64,000 nucleotides of DNA from Cognatundibacterium griseum (GTDB taxonomy: Bacteria; Pseudomonadota; Gammaproteobacteria; Burkholderiales; Burkholderiaceae_D), in NCBI RefSeq assembly GCF_014284195.1, contig NZ_JACOGC010000005.1, positions 124,001 to 188,000 on the forward strand, read 5' to 3'. A program made the position numbers and the translations under genes. Shown here piece after piece: positions 45,205 through 54,404 of the stretch (the first letter of the stretch is position 1; each line of letters begins with the position of its first letter). The notes beneath the pieces are model-generated. The model saw nothing but the letters and a program-made list of their open reading frames with translations. It did no database searches and had not been told where the DNA came from.

Positions 45205-45777
45205 TCAACGGTGAATCACCACCAGCAATGCCTTTGCTTCGGTTTTTCCGGTATTGCGGATAGCGTGATTCTTGTCTGCATCGTAACGCGCCGTAGCGCC
45301 GGTTTTGACTTTTTTACGTATGCCGTCCACTTCCACCTCGATACTGCCCTGCAGTGCAGTCAAATGTTCCGATGCGCCGGGATCATGCGAGTTAGACACC
45401 AGCGCCCCGCCCGGAGCCAGTGTCAGCTCATACCATTCATACTTGCCCGCCAGTTCCATCGGCCCCAGTATCCGCAAAACATACCCAGCATGCTCTCCCG
45501 GCAAAGTCGGTGTTTCATGCGCTTCCAATATCCGGATGGCATCCTGCACTGGCGCTTCAGATGACAACAGCTCTGCCATGGTCACTCCCAGCGCATTCGC
45601 CAGCCGCCAGGCCACCGCAATGGTCGGATTCGCTTTCTCCCGCTCAATCTGAGACAGCATGGATTTAGAAACTCCGGCAGTTCTCGATAAATCTTCTAAA
45701 GTGAGACCACGCTCCAGACGCATTTTTTGCAGCGTCGCCCCGACTTCGGGCGGTGTATTGGATAGAGCTTTTTTCAT
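45205..45777 (-). CDS. XRE-family regulator with C-terminal cupin domain
   Basis: 190 residues. The helix-turn-helix (about 10-65) reads GATLQKMRLERGLTLEDLSR, then TAGVSKSMLSQIEREKANPT. The cupin (about 110-190) has YEWYELTLAPGGALVSNSHD, EHLTALQGSIEVEVDGIRKK and ATARYDADKNHAIRNTGKTE. This architecture senses small metabolites such as amino acids or polyamines. It is divergent from kbl over a 147-base gap with three palindromes (45813-45858), so it probably controls kbl-tdh(-sdaA) and itself. Confidence 0.92.
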   Translation of the reverse strand: MKKALSNTPPEVGATLQKMRLERGLTLEDLSRTAGVSKSMLSQIEREKANPTIAVAWRLANALGVTMAELLSSEAPVQDAIRILEAHETPTLPGEHAGYVLRILGPMELAGKYEWYELTLAPGGALVSNSHDPGASEHLTALQGSIEVEVDGIRKKVKTGATARYDADKNHAIRNTGKTEAKALLVVIHR

Positions 45778-45812
45778 AAAACTATTGCGCCATCAAAAAA
45801 GTATGATTAATA

Positions 45813-45858
45813 TTCGATATATCGAACTTAAGTTCTAAATATTGAATTATCTCAATAT
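45813..45858. promoter_or_regulatory. three adjacent palindromes between the XRE-cupin gene and kbl
   Basis: TTCGATATATCGAA (45813-45826) and GAACTTAAGTTC (45824-45835) are perfect and share GAA; ATATTGA (45839-45845) / TCAATAT (45852-45858) has a 6-base centre. They lie 36-112 bases upstream of kbl and are good candidates for binding by the divergent XRE-cupin protein. A TATAGT sequence at 45875-45880 could be the kbl -10 box. Confidence 0.6.
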
Positions 45859-45924
45859 GAAAAAACTTATTGCTTATAGTGTAACAGCAGAAACCTGTAC
45901 GCCACAGTGATTACGGAGACAATG

Positions 45925-47130
45925 ATGAGTCAGACCACATCCAGACAACAATTTATCGGCAAATTAAGTGCCAGCCTGAATCAGTTACGGGAAGAGGGCC
46001 TCTATAAGCCTGAGCGCGTTATTTCTTCCAGGCAAGGTGCCGTGGTGACCTGTGACGATGGCAGACAATTAATCAATCTCTGCGCCAACAATTACCTGGG
46101 ACTTTCAGGCGATGAGTCCATGGTACAGGCCTCGATCGATGCCACCAGAGAATTCGGTTACGGATTATCCTCAGTCCGCTTCATCTGCGGCACCCAGACG
46201 GTCCACAAGCAGCTGGAGAAAGCGATTGCCGAATTTGTCGGCACAGAAGACTGCATTCTGTACGCAGCGGCATTTGATGCCAATGGTGGTGTTTTTGAAC
46301 CGCTGTTTGACGAAAACGATGCCATCATTTCCGACGCACTGAACCATGCCTCGATTATCGATGGCATCCGTCTGTGCAAGGCAGCCCGTTACCGTTACGC
46401 GCACAACGATATGGCCGATCTGGAAACGCAGTTAAAGGCTGCTGCGGACAAGCGTCACCGTATCATCGTAACCGACGGTGTGTTTTCGATGGATGGCACC
46501 ATTGCCCAGCTCGACCGCATCTGCGACCTGGCAGATCAGTATGATGCGCTGGTGATGATTGATGAATGTCATGCATCCGGCTTTATGGGCGCCACCGGCC
46601 GTGGAACACATGAACATCATAACGTTATGGGCAGGATCGACATCATCACCGGCACGCTGGGCAAAGCGCTCGGCGGCGCAATGGGCGGCTTTACCGCTGC
46701 ACGCAAGGAAGTGATTGACACCCTGCGTCAGAAATCCCGTCCCTATCTGTTTTCGAATACGCTCGCACCCTCGATCACAGGCGCCTCCCTGTCCGTCCTG
46801 CAACGGCTCTCCGCATCCACAGAGCTGCGTGACCGGCTGCATGCCAATACCGCCCATTTCCGCCGTGAAATCGCCGCTCTGGGTTTCACGATCAAACCAG
46901 GAACGCATCCGGTCGTTCCCGTCATGCTGTTTGATGCGCCAGTCGCCCAGAAGTTTGCCGCACGCCTGTACGAACTGGGTGTTCTCGTTACCGGCTTTTT
47001 CTATCCGGTGGTGCCGATGGGGCAGGCGCGCGTCCGGGTTCAGCTTTCCGCAGCCCACAGCATTGAACAATTAAATACCGCGCTGGCAGCTTTCGCGCAG
47101 GCTGGCCGGGAACTCGGCCTGATTCGATAA
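45925..47130 (+). CDS. kbl: 2-amino-3-ketobutyrate CoA ligase (glycine C-acetyltransferase)
   Basis: PLP enzyme splitting 2-amino-3-ketobutyrate with CoA into glycine and acetyl-CoA, the second step of threonine degradation. 401 residues from the ATG at 45925, 6 bases after ggag (an adjacent ATG at 45922 is closer). Motifs: LINLCANNYLGLSGDESMVQ, YGLSSVRFICGTQTVHKQLE, VMIDECHASGFMGATGRGT and ITGTLGKALGGAMGGFTAAR (PLP Lys). The alpha-oxoamine synthase family also includes KAS-type enzymes, but the dehydrogenase next door fixes the role. Confidence 0.96.
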   Translation: MSQTTSRQQFIGKLSASLNQLREEGLYKPERVISSRQGAVVTCDDGRQLINLCANNYLGLSGDESMVQASIDATREFGYGLSSVRFICGTQTVHKQLEKAIAEFVGTEDCILYAAAFDANGGVFEPLFDENDAIISDALNHASIIDGIRLCKAARYRYAHNDMADLETQLKAAADKRHRIIVTDGVFSMDGTIAQLDRICDLADQYDALVMIDECHASGFMGATGRGTHEHHNVMGRIDIITGTLGKALGGAMGGFTAARKEVIDTLRQKSRPYLFSNTLAPSITGASLSVLQRLSASTELRDRLHANTAHFRREIAALGFTIKPGTHPVVPVMLFDAPVAQKFAARLYELGVLVTGFFYPVVPMGQARVRVQLSAAHSIEQLNTALAAFAQAGRELGLIR

Positions 47131-47145
47131 ATATAAGGAATAGAA

Positions 47146-48120
47146 ATGGAAAAAATATTAGTCATTGGTGCTAACGGTCAGATTGGCAGCGAACTGGTGG
47201 AAGCGCTGGCATTGCAGCATGGTGCTGATCACGTGATTGCCGCAGACATCACCCCGGCAAGCCTGTACGATGCCAAAAATTATGTCGTCATCGATGTGCT
47301 CAACGCAGCCCGCCTGGCGGAAATCGTGCATCAATACCAGATTACCCAGGTCTACCAGCTCGCGGCCCTGCTGTCTGCGACCGGCGAACAGGCGCCGCTG
47401 AAAGCCTGGGATCTGAATATGAATGGTCTGCTGAACATACTGGAGCTGGCGCGCACCCGGGGCGAAGCCGGTCATCCACTGAAGGTATTCTGGCCGTCGT
47501 CGATTGCTGCGTTTGGCCCGAATACCCCGCCAGTCAACACCCCGCAGTACACCATCATGGATCCGTCCACCATCTACGGCATCAGCAAGCTGGCCGGCGA
47601 ACGGCTGTGTGAATACTATGTCGAAAAATACGGTGTCGATGTGCGCAGCATCCGTTACCCGGGCATCATCAGCTACAAATCGCCACCGGGCGGCGGCACC
47701 ACCGACTATGCGATTGCCATATTCCACGCCGCTTTGCGGGGAGAAACTTACGATTGCTTCCTCGCTCCGGAAACCACTCTGCCGATGATTTACATGCCAG
47801 ATGCTATCCGCGCCACGATTTCACTGATGGATGCACCTGCCAGCCAGCTGACCGTACGTTCATCGTACAACGTCGCAGGTATCAGCTTTAATCCACGGGA
47901 ATTAGCGCTGTCAATCAAACAAAATTTGCCCGCTTTTACCATACACTACACGCCTGACAGCCGCCAGGCGATTGCCGCCACCTGGCCTCAGAGCCTGGAT
48001 GACAGCCAGGCCACAGCAGACTGGGGCTGGAAGGCAGAAATCACACTGGAGATGATGGTCAAAGACATGCTGAAAAACGTGCATGTTGGCCAGACTGAAG
48101 CTCCGGTAATGGCGGCATAA
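47146..48120 (+). CDS. L-threonine 3-dehydrogenase, short-chain (epimerase-like) type
   Basis: 324 residues. NAD-binding loop ILVIGANGQIGSELVEALAL, VYQLAALLSATGEQAPLKAW, FWPSSIAAFGPNTPP, YGISKLAGERLCEYY (catalytic Tyr-x3-Lys) and RYPGIISYKSPPGGGTTDYA, all typical of the epimerase-like SDR threonine dehydrogenases. These oxidise threonine to 2-amino-3-ketobutyrate, the Kbl substrate. Enterobacteria instead use the zinc-containing MDR Tdh. It follows kbl by 15 bases, so the two should be cotranscribed. Confidence 0.93.
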   Translation: MEKILVIGANGQIGSELVEALALQHGADHVIAADITPASLYDAKNYVVIDVLNAARLAEIVHQYQITQVYQLAALLSATGEQAPLKAWDLNMNGLLNILELARTRGEAGHPLKVFWPSSIAAFGPNTPPVNTPQYTIMDPSTIYGISKLAGERLCEYYVEKYGVDVRSIRYPGIISYKSPPGGGTTDYAIAIFHAALRGETYDCFLAPETTLPMIYMPDAIRATISLMDAPASQLTVRSSYNVAGISFNPRELALSIKQNLPAFTIHYTPDSRQAIAATWPQSLDDSQATADWGWKAEITLEMMVKDMLKNVHVGQTEAPVMAA

Positions 48121-48153
48121 CGACAATTACATCCGAGACAAAGAGGCAAAACG

Positions 48154-49536
48154 ATGGACATGCGTGTATTCGATTTATTCAAAATAGGCATTGGTCCATC
48201 CAGTTCCCACACCGTCGGCCCCATGCTGGCAGCCCGCCGTTTCCTGCTGGAAGCAGGCAATCTGCATCAGGTCAGCAAGGTACAGGTCGCCTTGTACGGA
48301 TCGCTGGCGCTGACTGGTCAGGGACATGCGACCGATCGCGCTGTGCTGCTCGGTTTAATGGGTGAAACCCCGCAGGATGTGGTACCGGAAAGCGTAGAGC
48401 AGAAACTGGCGCAGCTTGAGCAAACGCATCAGCTACGCCTGCTGGGCGAATACGCCGTTCCTTTCCATCCTGCCGAAGATATTTTGTGGTTTAAACAGGA
48501 AGTCTTGCCCGGCCACCCCAATGGCATGACGTTCATCCTGACCCGCCACGACGGACAAACTGAACGCCAGACTTTTTACTCTACCGGTGGCGGCTTTATT
48601 TATTCGGAAGAAGAACTGGCTCATCCGGAAAAACGGCATGCAGATCAGCAGAAACCGGTCCCATTTCCGTTTTCCACCATGGCGGATTTGCTGGCACATG
48701 GACAACGCACCGGACTTTCAGTCACCACCATGCTGCGCGCCAATGAAACCATTCATTGCAGTAACGACGAACTGAATGCAGGGCTGGATAAAATCTGGTC
48801 GGTCATGAAAGCCTGCATTTCACGCGGCCTGCAACAAAATGGCGAACTCCCCGGCGGATTGCACGTAAAACGCCGCGCAGCCGCTCTGTGGCGTGCTGCC
48901 AATGAAACTGCCGACGTACTGCCGCATGATGGCATGCACCGGGTCAGCCTGTATGCCATGGCCGTGAATGAAGAAAATGCTGCCGGCGGCAGAGTTGTCA
49001 CCGCGCCGACCAATGGTGCTGCGGGCATCATTCCTGCTGTGCTCCGTTACTATGCGGAAGACTGTAAGCCTTCCAATCCGGAACAGGGTATTCGAAATTT
49101 CCTGCTCGCTGCATCGGCAATTGGCATGCTTTGCAAAAAGAATGCGTCGATTTCCGGTGCCGAAATCGGTTGTCAGGGAGAAGTCGGCGTCGCATGCGCG
49201 ATGGCGGCAGCCGGGCTGACTGCGGCACTCGGCGGCTCAAATGAGCAGATCGAAGCAGCCGCCGAAATCGGCATCGAACATCATTTGGGCATGACCTGCG
49301 ATCCGATCGGCGGTCTGGTACAAATTCCCTGCATAGAACGCAACGGCATGGGCGCAGTCAAAGCCATTACTGCCGCATCGCTGTCCTTACGCAGCGACGG
49401 CACCCATAAAGTCACGCTGGATGACGCGATCGAAACCATGCGTCAGACCGGTGCCGACATGCAGGCCAAATACAAGGAAACCTCTCTGGGTGGTCTGGCG
49501 GTTCATGTGGTCAGCGTGAATTACGCGGCCTGCTGA
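48154..49536 (+). CDS. sdaA: L-serine ammonia-lyase
   Basis: Iron-sulfur enzyme deaminating serine to pyruvate. 460 residues, single-chain type: [80 protein letters not shown] and [20 protein letters not shown], which carry the cluster cysteines. It follows the threonine dehydrogenase by 33 bases with a good ribosome site (agagg). In this operon glycine from threonine could become serine and then pyruvate. Confidence 0.97.
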   Translation: MDMRVFDLFKIGIGPSSSHTVGPMLAARRFLLEAGNLHQVSKVQVALYGSLALTGQGHATDRAVLLGLMGETPQDVVPESVEQKLAQLEQTHQLRLLGEYAVPFHPAEDILWFKQEVLPGHPNGMTFILTRHDGQTERQTFYSTGGGFIYSEEELAHPEKRHADQQKPVPFPFSTMADLLAHGQRTGLSVTTMLRANETIHCSNDELNAGLDKIWSVMKACISRGLQQNGELPGGLHVKRRAAALWRAANETADVLPHDGMHRVSLYAMAVNEENAAGGRVVTAPTNGAAGIIPAVLRYYAEDCKPSNPEQGIRNFLLAASAIGMLCKKNASISGAEIGCQGEVGVACAMAAAGLTAALGGSNEQIEAAAEIGIEHHLGMTCDPIGGLVQIPCIERNGMGAVKAITAASLSLRSDGTHKVTLDDAIETMRQTGADMQAKYKETSLGGLAVHVVSVNYAAC

Positions 49537-49567
49537 GTACAACACTTATTTGAAGCTCATTGCCGGT

Positions 49568-51763
49568 TTATTGTGGCTGTTTTCCGCCCGGCTTTCCGGC
49601 TTGCAGGGAAAAATTTCGCTCGCCTGCCCGCCACAGCAAAAAAGCCCAGCCACTGAGCATATCCGTCGTCGGGTCAGTCACACCGGCAGACTCCGGAGCC
49701 GTCCGCAGTAAAACAGGATGGCTTTTGTCTGCATTCAATAACTGCAGGGCAGCCGCCATTTTGGCTGACATCCATACAGGCGCCTGCCCCACTTCGCCTG
49801 TGGCGGAAAACAGCATTGCCGGATAAGCCACTCCCGATCGCAGCTGCTCATAAGGAGAATTCGCCAGACCGGCTGCATTGTCTGCCGGTTTCTGCGTGTT
49901 GCGCAAAGTTCCGTGATTTTCCGCCTTCTGCACTACCGCCACAGATTTTGCCTGACTAAGGCAATTTCTGACATGCATTGCGGCAAACAAGTCAGGACGG
50001 CGCAATGCTGCAAGCAAAATGGCATTGCGTCCACTGACCAGCTCCTGAGCCAGTAATGTTCCCGGTTGCACCAGATGCTCTTTTTGCAGCAGCTCGATTA
50101 ACCGGATCACATCCGCTGCCGGATCATCCCTGACAGCCGGAGCAGCCCTCGTTGCCACGGCCGGAAACCACCGAAATACAAGCAGCGTTCCATAGCGCCT
50201 GACCCACTCAAGACGTGATGCTTCGTATGCCAGATCAGACGAATCTGCGCTGCCGTACTCCAGCTGCAACAGCGTCGGACCATGCGGTAGTTTGTCATCT
50301 GAAGGCGATGGATTCCGGCTAATCAGGGTTGCCCATAAAAGTCGTCCGTCCGCCGCCGTCACGGATAAGCGCCTTTCTGTGAATGGCAAGGGTATGAATG
50401 TTTTCTGCGCAGAAAACGGCAGAATTTCCCCCTGCGCCGAAACCCGGTAAGCGGATGGCGCAACCGATGCCGATTCAAGCACAAAGCTGGCTCCGCTTTT
50501 TGATATTACCGCCTGCAACCGGCTTAATTTCCCTTGAAACGGCAGCATCACTTCTTTGATATTTTTTCCGTTCAATGCGGACTGCATGAGTTTATCTACG
50601 CCCCCGCTACGAGCATGCCAATACAAGCCATTCGCAGCGACTGCCAGCTCCACGACCTGACTCTTGCCAGTTTCAACAGCCAGCTTTGCCCTGCTCAACT
50701 GCGGAGCTTTCGGGTCTATTCTTAAAATACTGCCTTGCGGATTTTTTTTGACAGACAATGCGTACCAGCCATCCGCTGTCAGCATCACCTGCCGGACACG
50801 ATCGCCAAACGTTGCCAATTGCTTCCATCGCGTACTGAGACCATTCATGTCACTGTTTCTGACATAAAAATAACTGCGCTCAGCTAATCCCGGTTGCTGC
50901 AATTCCAGCAGGACAACCGCCGCATCAGGAGAGAATTGCAATCGGTAACTGCTACCTGGCACAATTCTGAGTTTATTTTTTCCGGGGAAAATGTTCTGGT
51001 CCCGCGTCACTGCCTGCCCAAGCAAATGTTGCCGGACTTCAGTTTTCACTTTACCGCCAGCCTGATTCCAGCGCGCATAAATAACTCCCTGACCATCAGA
51101 ACGCCAGGTCACTGCGGGCAACATGCCGTCCACATCGTTCAGCACATCCTGCATCAGTCCGCCGCCATCGGTCTGAATAAAGCGCAGTTTGCTGATCAGC
51201 GTATTTTTGCTATCCGTCAGTAAAAACGCCAGTTTATTTTTATCAGCAGAAACAAAGAATTGGCCGATACGCTCGCCCTGACCGGTCACATACCAGACCT
51301 TTTCGGTTCCCAGTGTTTTATCACGCTGCAGAATGCGCGTATTGCCATCACTTCCCGTCAGGGTGTAAACCTGCAGCACCTTCGAGTCCAGCCAGACCGC
51401 ATCCGGCTCCAGCGGAGTATCCTCCTCACGCATGGCAACCGGTGAAGAAATCGGTTCGGGCTTCGCAATCAGGCCCAGTATGTTTTCGGTGATCGCGTTT
51501 TGCCTGGACAACCAGGACCGGATCACAGGATCAGACGTATTTTCCAGCAAACGTAAAGGATCTGCCACATAGTCAGCCCCGGCCTTGCGCTCTTCAGCAT
51601 CACGTGGCACTGGCGGGTAATCGCCCCATACCTGTATCTGGGCATGCACCGGGGCAGCCCAAAGCAAGAGAAACAGAAAATAAGTTAGTCCTGTCGCGCA
51701 GGTTGCCAAGCTGTCGCTACGGTTCGCAAGGCAAAAAAAATGATCATTTTTATTATTTTGCAT
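49568..51763 (-). CDS. prolyl-oligopeptidase-like (S9A) protein with lost catalytic residues, exported
   Basis: 731 residues with a signal-type hydrophobic segment (GLTYFLFLLLWAAPVHAQ). The start of the mature part matches S9A peptidases (DYVADPLRLLENTSDPVIRS, WLSRQN). The middle (about 130-490) would be the beta-propeller. In the C-terminal hydrolase region RRPDLFAAM is recognisable, but the GGSxGG nucleophile elbow reads ELVSGRNA (574-581), the Asp loop (normally DDRV) reads TGEVGQAPVW, and the His loop (normally GHG) reads APESAGVTDPT. The frame is intact over the whole length, so it is a probable pseudoenzyme and not a dead gene. Function unknown. Confidence 0.72.
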   Translation of the reverse strand: MQNNKNDHFFCLANRSDSLATCATGLTYFLFLLLWAAPVHAQIQVWGDYPPVPRDAEERKAGADYVADPLRLLENTSDPVIRSWLSRQNAITENILGLIAKPEPISSPVAMREEDTPLEPDAVWLDSKVLQVYTLTGSDGNTRILQRDKTLGTEKVWYVTGQGERIGQFFVSADKNKLAFLLTDSKNTLISKLRFIQTDGGGLMQDVLNDVDGMLPAVTWRSDGQGVIYARWNQAGGKVKTEVRQHLLGQAVTRDQNIFPGKNKLRIVPGSSYRLQFSPDAAVVLLELQQPGLAERSYFYVRNSDMNGLSTRWKQLATFGDRVRQVMLTADGWYALSVKKNPQGSILRIDPKAPQLSRAKLAVETGKSQVVELAVAANGLYWHARSGGVDKLMQSALNGKNIKEVMLPFQGKLSRLQAVISKSGASFVLESASVAPSAYRVSAQGEILPFSAQKTFIPLPFTERRLSVTAADGRLLWATLISRNPSPSDDKLPHGPTLLQLEYGSADSSDLAYEASRLEWVRRYGTLLVFRWFPAVATRAAPAVRDDPAADVIRLIELLQKEHLVQPGTLLAQELVSGRNAILLAALRRPDLFAAMHVRNCLSQAKSVAVVQKAENHGTLRNTQKPADNAAGLANSPYEQLRSGVAYPAMLFSATGEVGQAPVWMSAKMAAALQLLNADKSHPVLLRTAPESAGVTDPTTDMLSGWAFLLWRAGERNFSLQAGKPGGKQPQ

Positions 51764-51890
51764 TCAACCGTCCAGTCTCTGTTTCCTGAATTTCATCCTC
51801 CGCATTCTGCATTTCGTCGCAATCCGGTGGCAGCAATACGCAAGCTTATCTACAGTGCAAGCATCGTAACCACCAATGAGGAGAATCATC

Positions 51891-52205
51891 ATGAAATCAC
51901 TCAATCGTTCTGACAAAAGTATCTTAACCATCGCTATATTTGCTGCTACCATAGTGGTTGGAGCCGCTTTTCAGCACCCGACTGAAACCGCTCTGACTGT
52001 CCCTACCGTCACCATAGCAGCCCAGCGAATGACGGAGCAAGAAAAAATCGCTTACGACTTCGCGCAATCAGGCACAACAGTGCAAACCGTGCTGATTCAG
52101 GGAAAACGATTGAATGCAGAAGAAAAAATTGCATTTGATCAACAAGATCGGCAAATCCGGCAAGCAAAAGCAAGAGCACAGAAAAAAGCAGCGTTGCTCG
52201 TATAA
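51891..52205 (+). CDS. small exported protein with duplicated EKIAxD motif
   Basis: 104 residues from the ATG at 51891, 8 bases after gaggag; an in-frame start at 51876 was rejected. An N-terminal signal or anchor (SILTIAIFAATIVVGAAFQ) is followed by two copies of an 18-residue unit 27 residues apart: TVTIAAQRMTEQEKIAYD (39-56) and TVLIQGKRLNAEEKIAFD (66-83). The C-terminus is Gln/Arg/Lys/Ala-rich. Function not recognised; a periplasmic repeat protein is inferred. It is divergent from the prolyl-oligopeptidase-like gene, which is also exported. Confidence 0.7.
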   Translation: MKSLNRSDKSILTIAIFAATIVVGAAFQHPTETALTVPTVTIAAQRMTEQEKIAYDFAQSGTTVQTVLIQGKRLNAEEKIAFDQQDRQIRQAKARAQKKAALLV

Positions 52206-52209
52206 CAAG

Positions 52210-52231
52210 CACCATCAGGCCATAGATGGTG
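52210..52231 (+). terminator. hairpin after the small repeat-protein gene
   Basis: CACCATC (52210-52216) / GATGGTG (52225-52231) with an 8-base loop, followed by ATATATTT rather than a pure T-run. A weak terminator or an mRNA end-stabilising hairpin. Confidence 0.4.
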
Positions 52232-52307
52232 ATATATTTACCAAAGATTGAGTTTTATTGTCCGGAATCAAAGAAAGTTTGTCTCACATTTCTCATAGCA
52301 GGCAATC

Positions 52308-52634
52308 ATGTTAAAAAAATCATTACTTCCCGGTTTGCTTTTCATCACGACATTAGCTGGTGTTAGCGTCTGCAATGCAGGGCTGGCGATGACTTCGGCA
52401 TCGCTTCCACAGACTCAGCAAGACCGGAGCACGGTGGATACTGCTGTTGAAACCGTATCAGCCAGTGCCAACGCACAAATCCAGACACAGCTGGATCGTA
52501 GCGGTGTTGATCGCGCTTCTGTTCATTTGCAGCTGTTGCAACAATCAAATTCGCATTTCTCGGAAATAGTTTCCCCTAAAAAACCGGGTGTCTATGACAA
52601 GAAAGCGCAGATCAAAGCCCCAAGCAACTCCTGA
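52308..52634 (+). CDS. small exported hypothetical protein
   Basis: 108 residues, not recognised. A signal peptide (LLPGLLFITTLAGVSVCNA) is likely. The mature part is Gln/Ser/Ala/Val-rich, with two similar segments, QDRSTVDTA (38-46) and LDRSGVDRA (62-70), and ends in a Lys/Pro-rich tail. No membrane helix beyond the signal. It follows the other small exported gene by about 100 bases on the same strand; base composition resembles its neighbours. Confidence 0.55.
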   Translation: MLKKSLLPGLLFITTLAGVSVCNAGLAMTSASLPQTQQDRSTVDTAVETVSASANAQIQTQLDRSGVDRASVHLQLLQQSNSHFSEIVSPKKPGVYDKKAQIKAPSNS

Positions 52635-52687
52635 GCAGGTCACATCTCCAGAACCGGTGATGATGCCTACCTGAACCGTTGTACCGG

Positions 52688-53134
52688 CTACAAGGCAGCC
52701 CGGTCAATCCGCTTGCTCAGAATCACTGAAGTGGAAGTCTGACGCACACCATCCATCGCGCCGATATGATCCAGCAACCGGTCCAGCGTATCGGTCGTAT
52801 CACAGCGCAATGTCAGCATATAGTCAATCGCACCGCTCACCGCGCACAAGGTTTCCGTTTCCGGCAAATGCTGCAGATATCTGATCAAAGCTGCCGCATA
52901 ACGTGCCTCGACCGATAACCCCACATACGCCCGCACTGCTGGCTGAACGACTTTCTGATTCAGTTTGACACCATAACCGGCAATCACGCCCCGCCTTTCC
53001 AAGGCAGCAATCCTTGCAATCACCGTTGTGCGTGCAACACCGACCTGCTTTGCAATCGTCGTCACGGGTAGCCTGGCATCATCCATCAGCAATGCCAGCA
53101 CCTTATTATCAATTTCATCAAGTTCTGGTTTCAT
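52688..53134 (-). CDS. Lrp/AsnC-family transcriptional regulator
   Basis: 148 residues: N-terminal helix-turn-helix (LDEIDNKVLALLMDDARLPV, TTIAKQVGVARTTVIARI, ERRGVIAGYGVKLN) and a C-terminal RAM ligand-binding domain (ETLCAVSGAIDYMLTLRCDT, LDRLLDHIGAMDGV). Such proteins sense amino acids. It is divergent from the lysine-dehydrogenase-like gene over 141 bases, so lysine-responsive control of that gene and the aldehyde dehydrogenase is a reasonable inference. Confidence 0.93.
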   Translation of the reverse strand: MKPELDEIDNKVLALLMDDARLPVTTIAKQVGVARTTVIARIAALERRGVIAGYGVKLNQKVVQPAVRAYVGLSVEARYAAALIRYLQHLPETETLCAVSGAIDYMLTLRCDTTDTLDRLLDHIGAMDGVRQTSTSVILSKRIDRAAL

Positions 53135-53275
53135 ATGTCATTTCATATTTATACATCGTCACATTGTATTAAATAATGGCATATTGACGATAATTTAGAG
53201 ACTATTATCTGACAAAATTTACATCTAGACTTTCTCCAGCGACTTTTAATCCACAAAAATTACCTGGAGACAATC

Positions 53276-54367
53276 ATGACAACCAAACTCATCCTGCTGG
53301 GTGCAGGAAAAATCGGCGATGCCATTCTGAACCTGCTCTCCCACACCGGTGATTACGACATCACGGTCGCCGACCGCGATCCGGAGCGCCTGAAATATGT
53401 GGCGCAGGCCAACTTCCCCAATACCCGCATCGTGCAGGCAGATCTCGGGGACCAGGCAGCCGTTACCCGCTTAATTCAGGGGCATCAGGTAACACTGTCT
53501 GCCTGCCCTTATTTTCTGACGCCCGTGATTGCCGGCGCGGCGAGAGCAGCGCATTCCCATTACTTCGATCTGACCGAAGACGTTGAAAGCACCCGCATCG
53601 TCAAACAGCTGGCGGAAGGCGCTGATTGCGCCTTCGTTCCCCAGTGCGGGCTCGCCCCCGGCTTCATCTCTATCGTTGCCAATGATGTCGCCAGCCGCTT
53701 TGATTCCTTGCGCGACGTCAGCATGCGTGTCGGCGCGTTGCCGACCTTCCCGAATAACGCCCTGAAATACAATCTGACCTGGAGTACAGACGGCCTGATC
53801 AATGAATACTGCAATCCGTGCGAAGCCATTGTCGACGGGGAATTGCGCGAAACAGCAGCCCTTGAAGAAATCGAGCACTTCTCTCTGGACGGTATCGATT
53901 ACGAAGCCTTCAATACCTCCGGCGGTCTGGGGACGCTGTGTGAAAGTCTGAAAGGTAAGGTGCAAAACCTGAATTACAAAACTGTCCGTTATCCGGGGCA
54001 CCGTGATATCGTCAAAATGCTGATCCGCGATCTCGAACTGGGCAAACTGGAACGCCGCCCGATTTTGAAAGATGTTCTGGAAACCTCCATTCCGATGACC
54101 AAGCAGGATGTAGTGCTGGTATTTGTCAGCGTCGTCGGAACCCGCAATGGCAGGCTGGAGCAGGAATCCTATGCTAAAAAAATCTATGCGCAGCATGTGA
54201 ACGGGCAATTGCTGTCTGCGATTCAGCTCACAACAGCATCTGGTATCTGTACCATGGTGGATCTGGTTGTCAGCGGTAAATTGCCGCAACATGGCCTGGT
54301 CAGGCAAGAGCAGACCCGTCTGACTGACTTCCTGAGCAACCGCTTCGGCAAATACTATGCTGTCTGA
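53276..54367 (+). CDS. saccharopine-dehydrogenase-family protein, probable lysine 6-dehydrogenase
   Basis: 363 residues. The Rossmann start LILLGAGKIGDAILNLLSHT, CPYFLTPVIAGAARAAHSHY, FDLTEDVESTRIV and FVPQCGLAPGFISIVANDVA fit the saccharopine dehydrogenase/reductase family. The short length and the aldehyde dehydrogenase next door favour lysine epsilon-dehydrogenase (lysine to allysine, which closes to piperideine-6-carboxylate). A saccharopine dehydrogenase is the alternative, but no lysine-ketoglutarate reductase is present. Ribosome site tggag. Confidence 0.78.
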   Translation: MTTKLILLGAGKIGDAILNLLSHTGDYDITVADRDPERLKYVAQANFPNTRIVQADLGDQAAVTRLIQGHQVTLSACPYFLTPVIAGAARAAHSHYFDLTEDVESTRIVKQLAEGADCAFVPQCGLAPGFISIVANDVASRFDSLRDVSMRVGALPTFPNNALKYNLTWSTDGLINEYCNPCEAIVDGELRETAALEEIEHFSLDGIDYEAFNTSGGLGTLCESLKGKVQNLNYKTVRYPGHRDIVKMLIRDLELGKLERRPILKDVLETSIPMTKQDVVLVFVSVVGTRNGRLEQESYAKKIYAQHVNGQLLSAIQLTTASGICTMVDLVVSGKLPQHGLVRQEQTRLTDFLSNRFGKYYAV

Positions 54368-54404
54368 CAGTAACTGATGCTGAATCTGTCACATCACTGA
54401 TTTT

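Noticed and set aside
53471-54307. 278-codon minus-strand ORF
   Set aside because: Antisense shadow of the saccharopine-dehydrogenase-family gene, without family motifs of its own.
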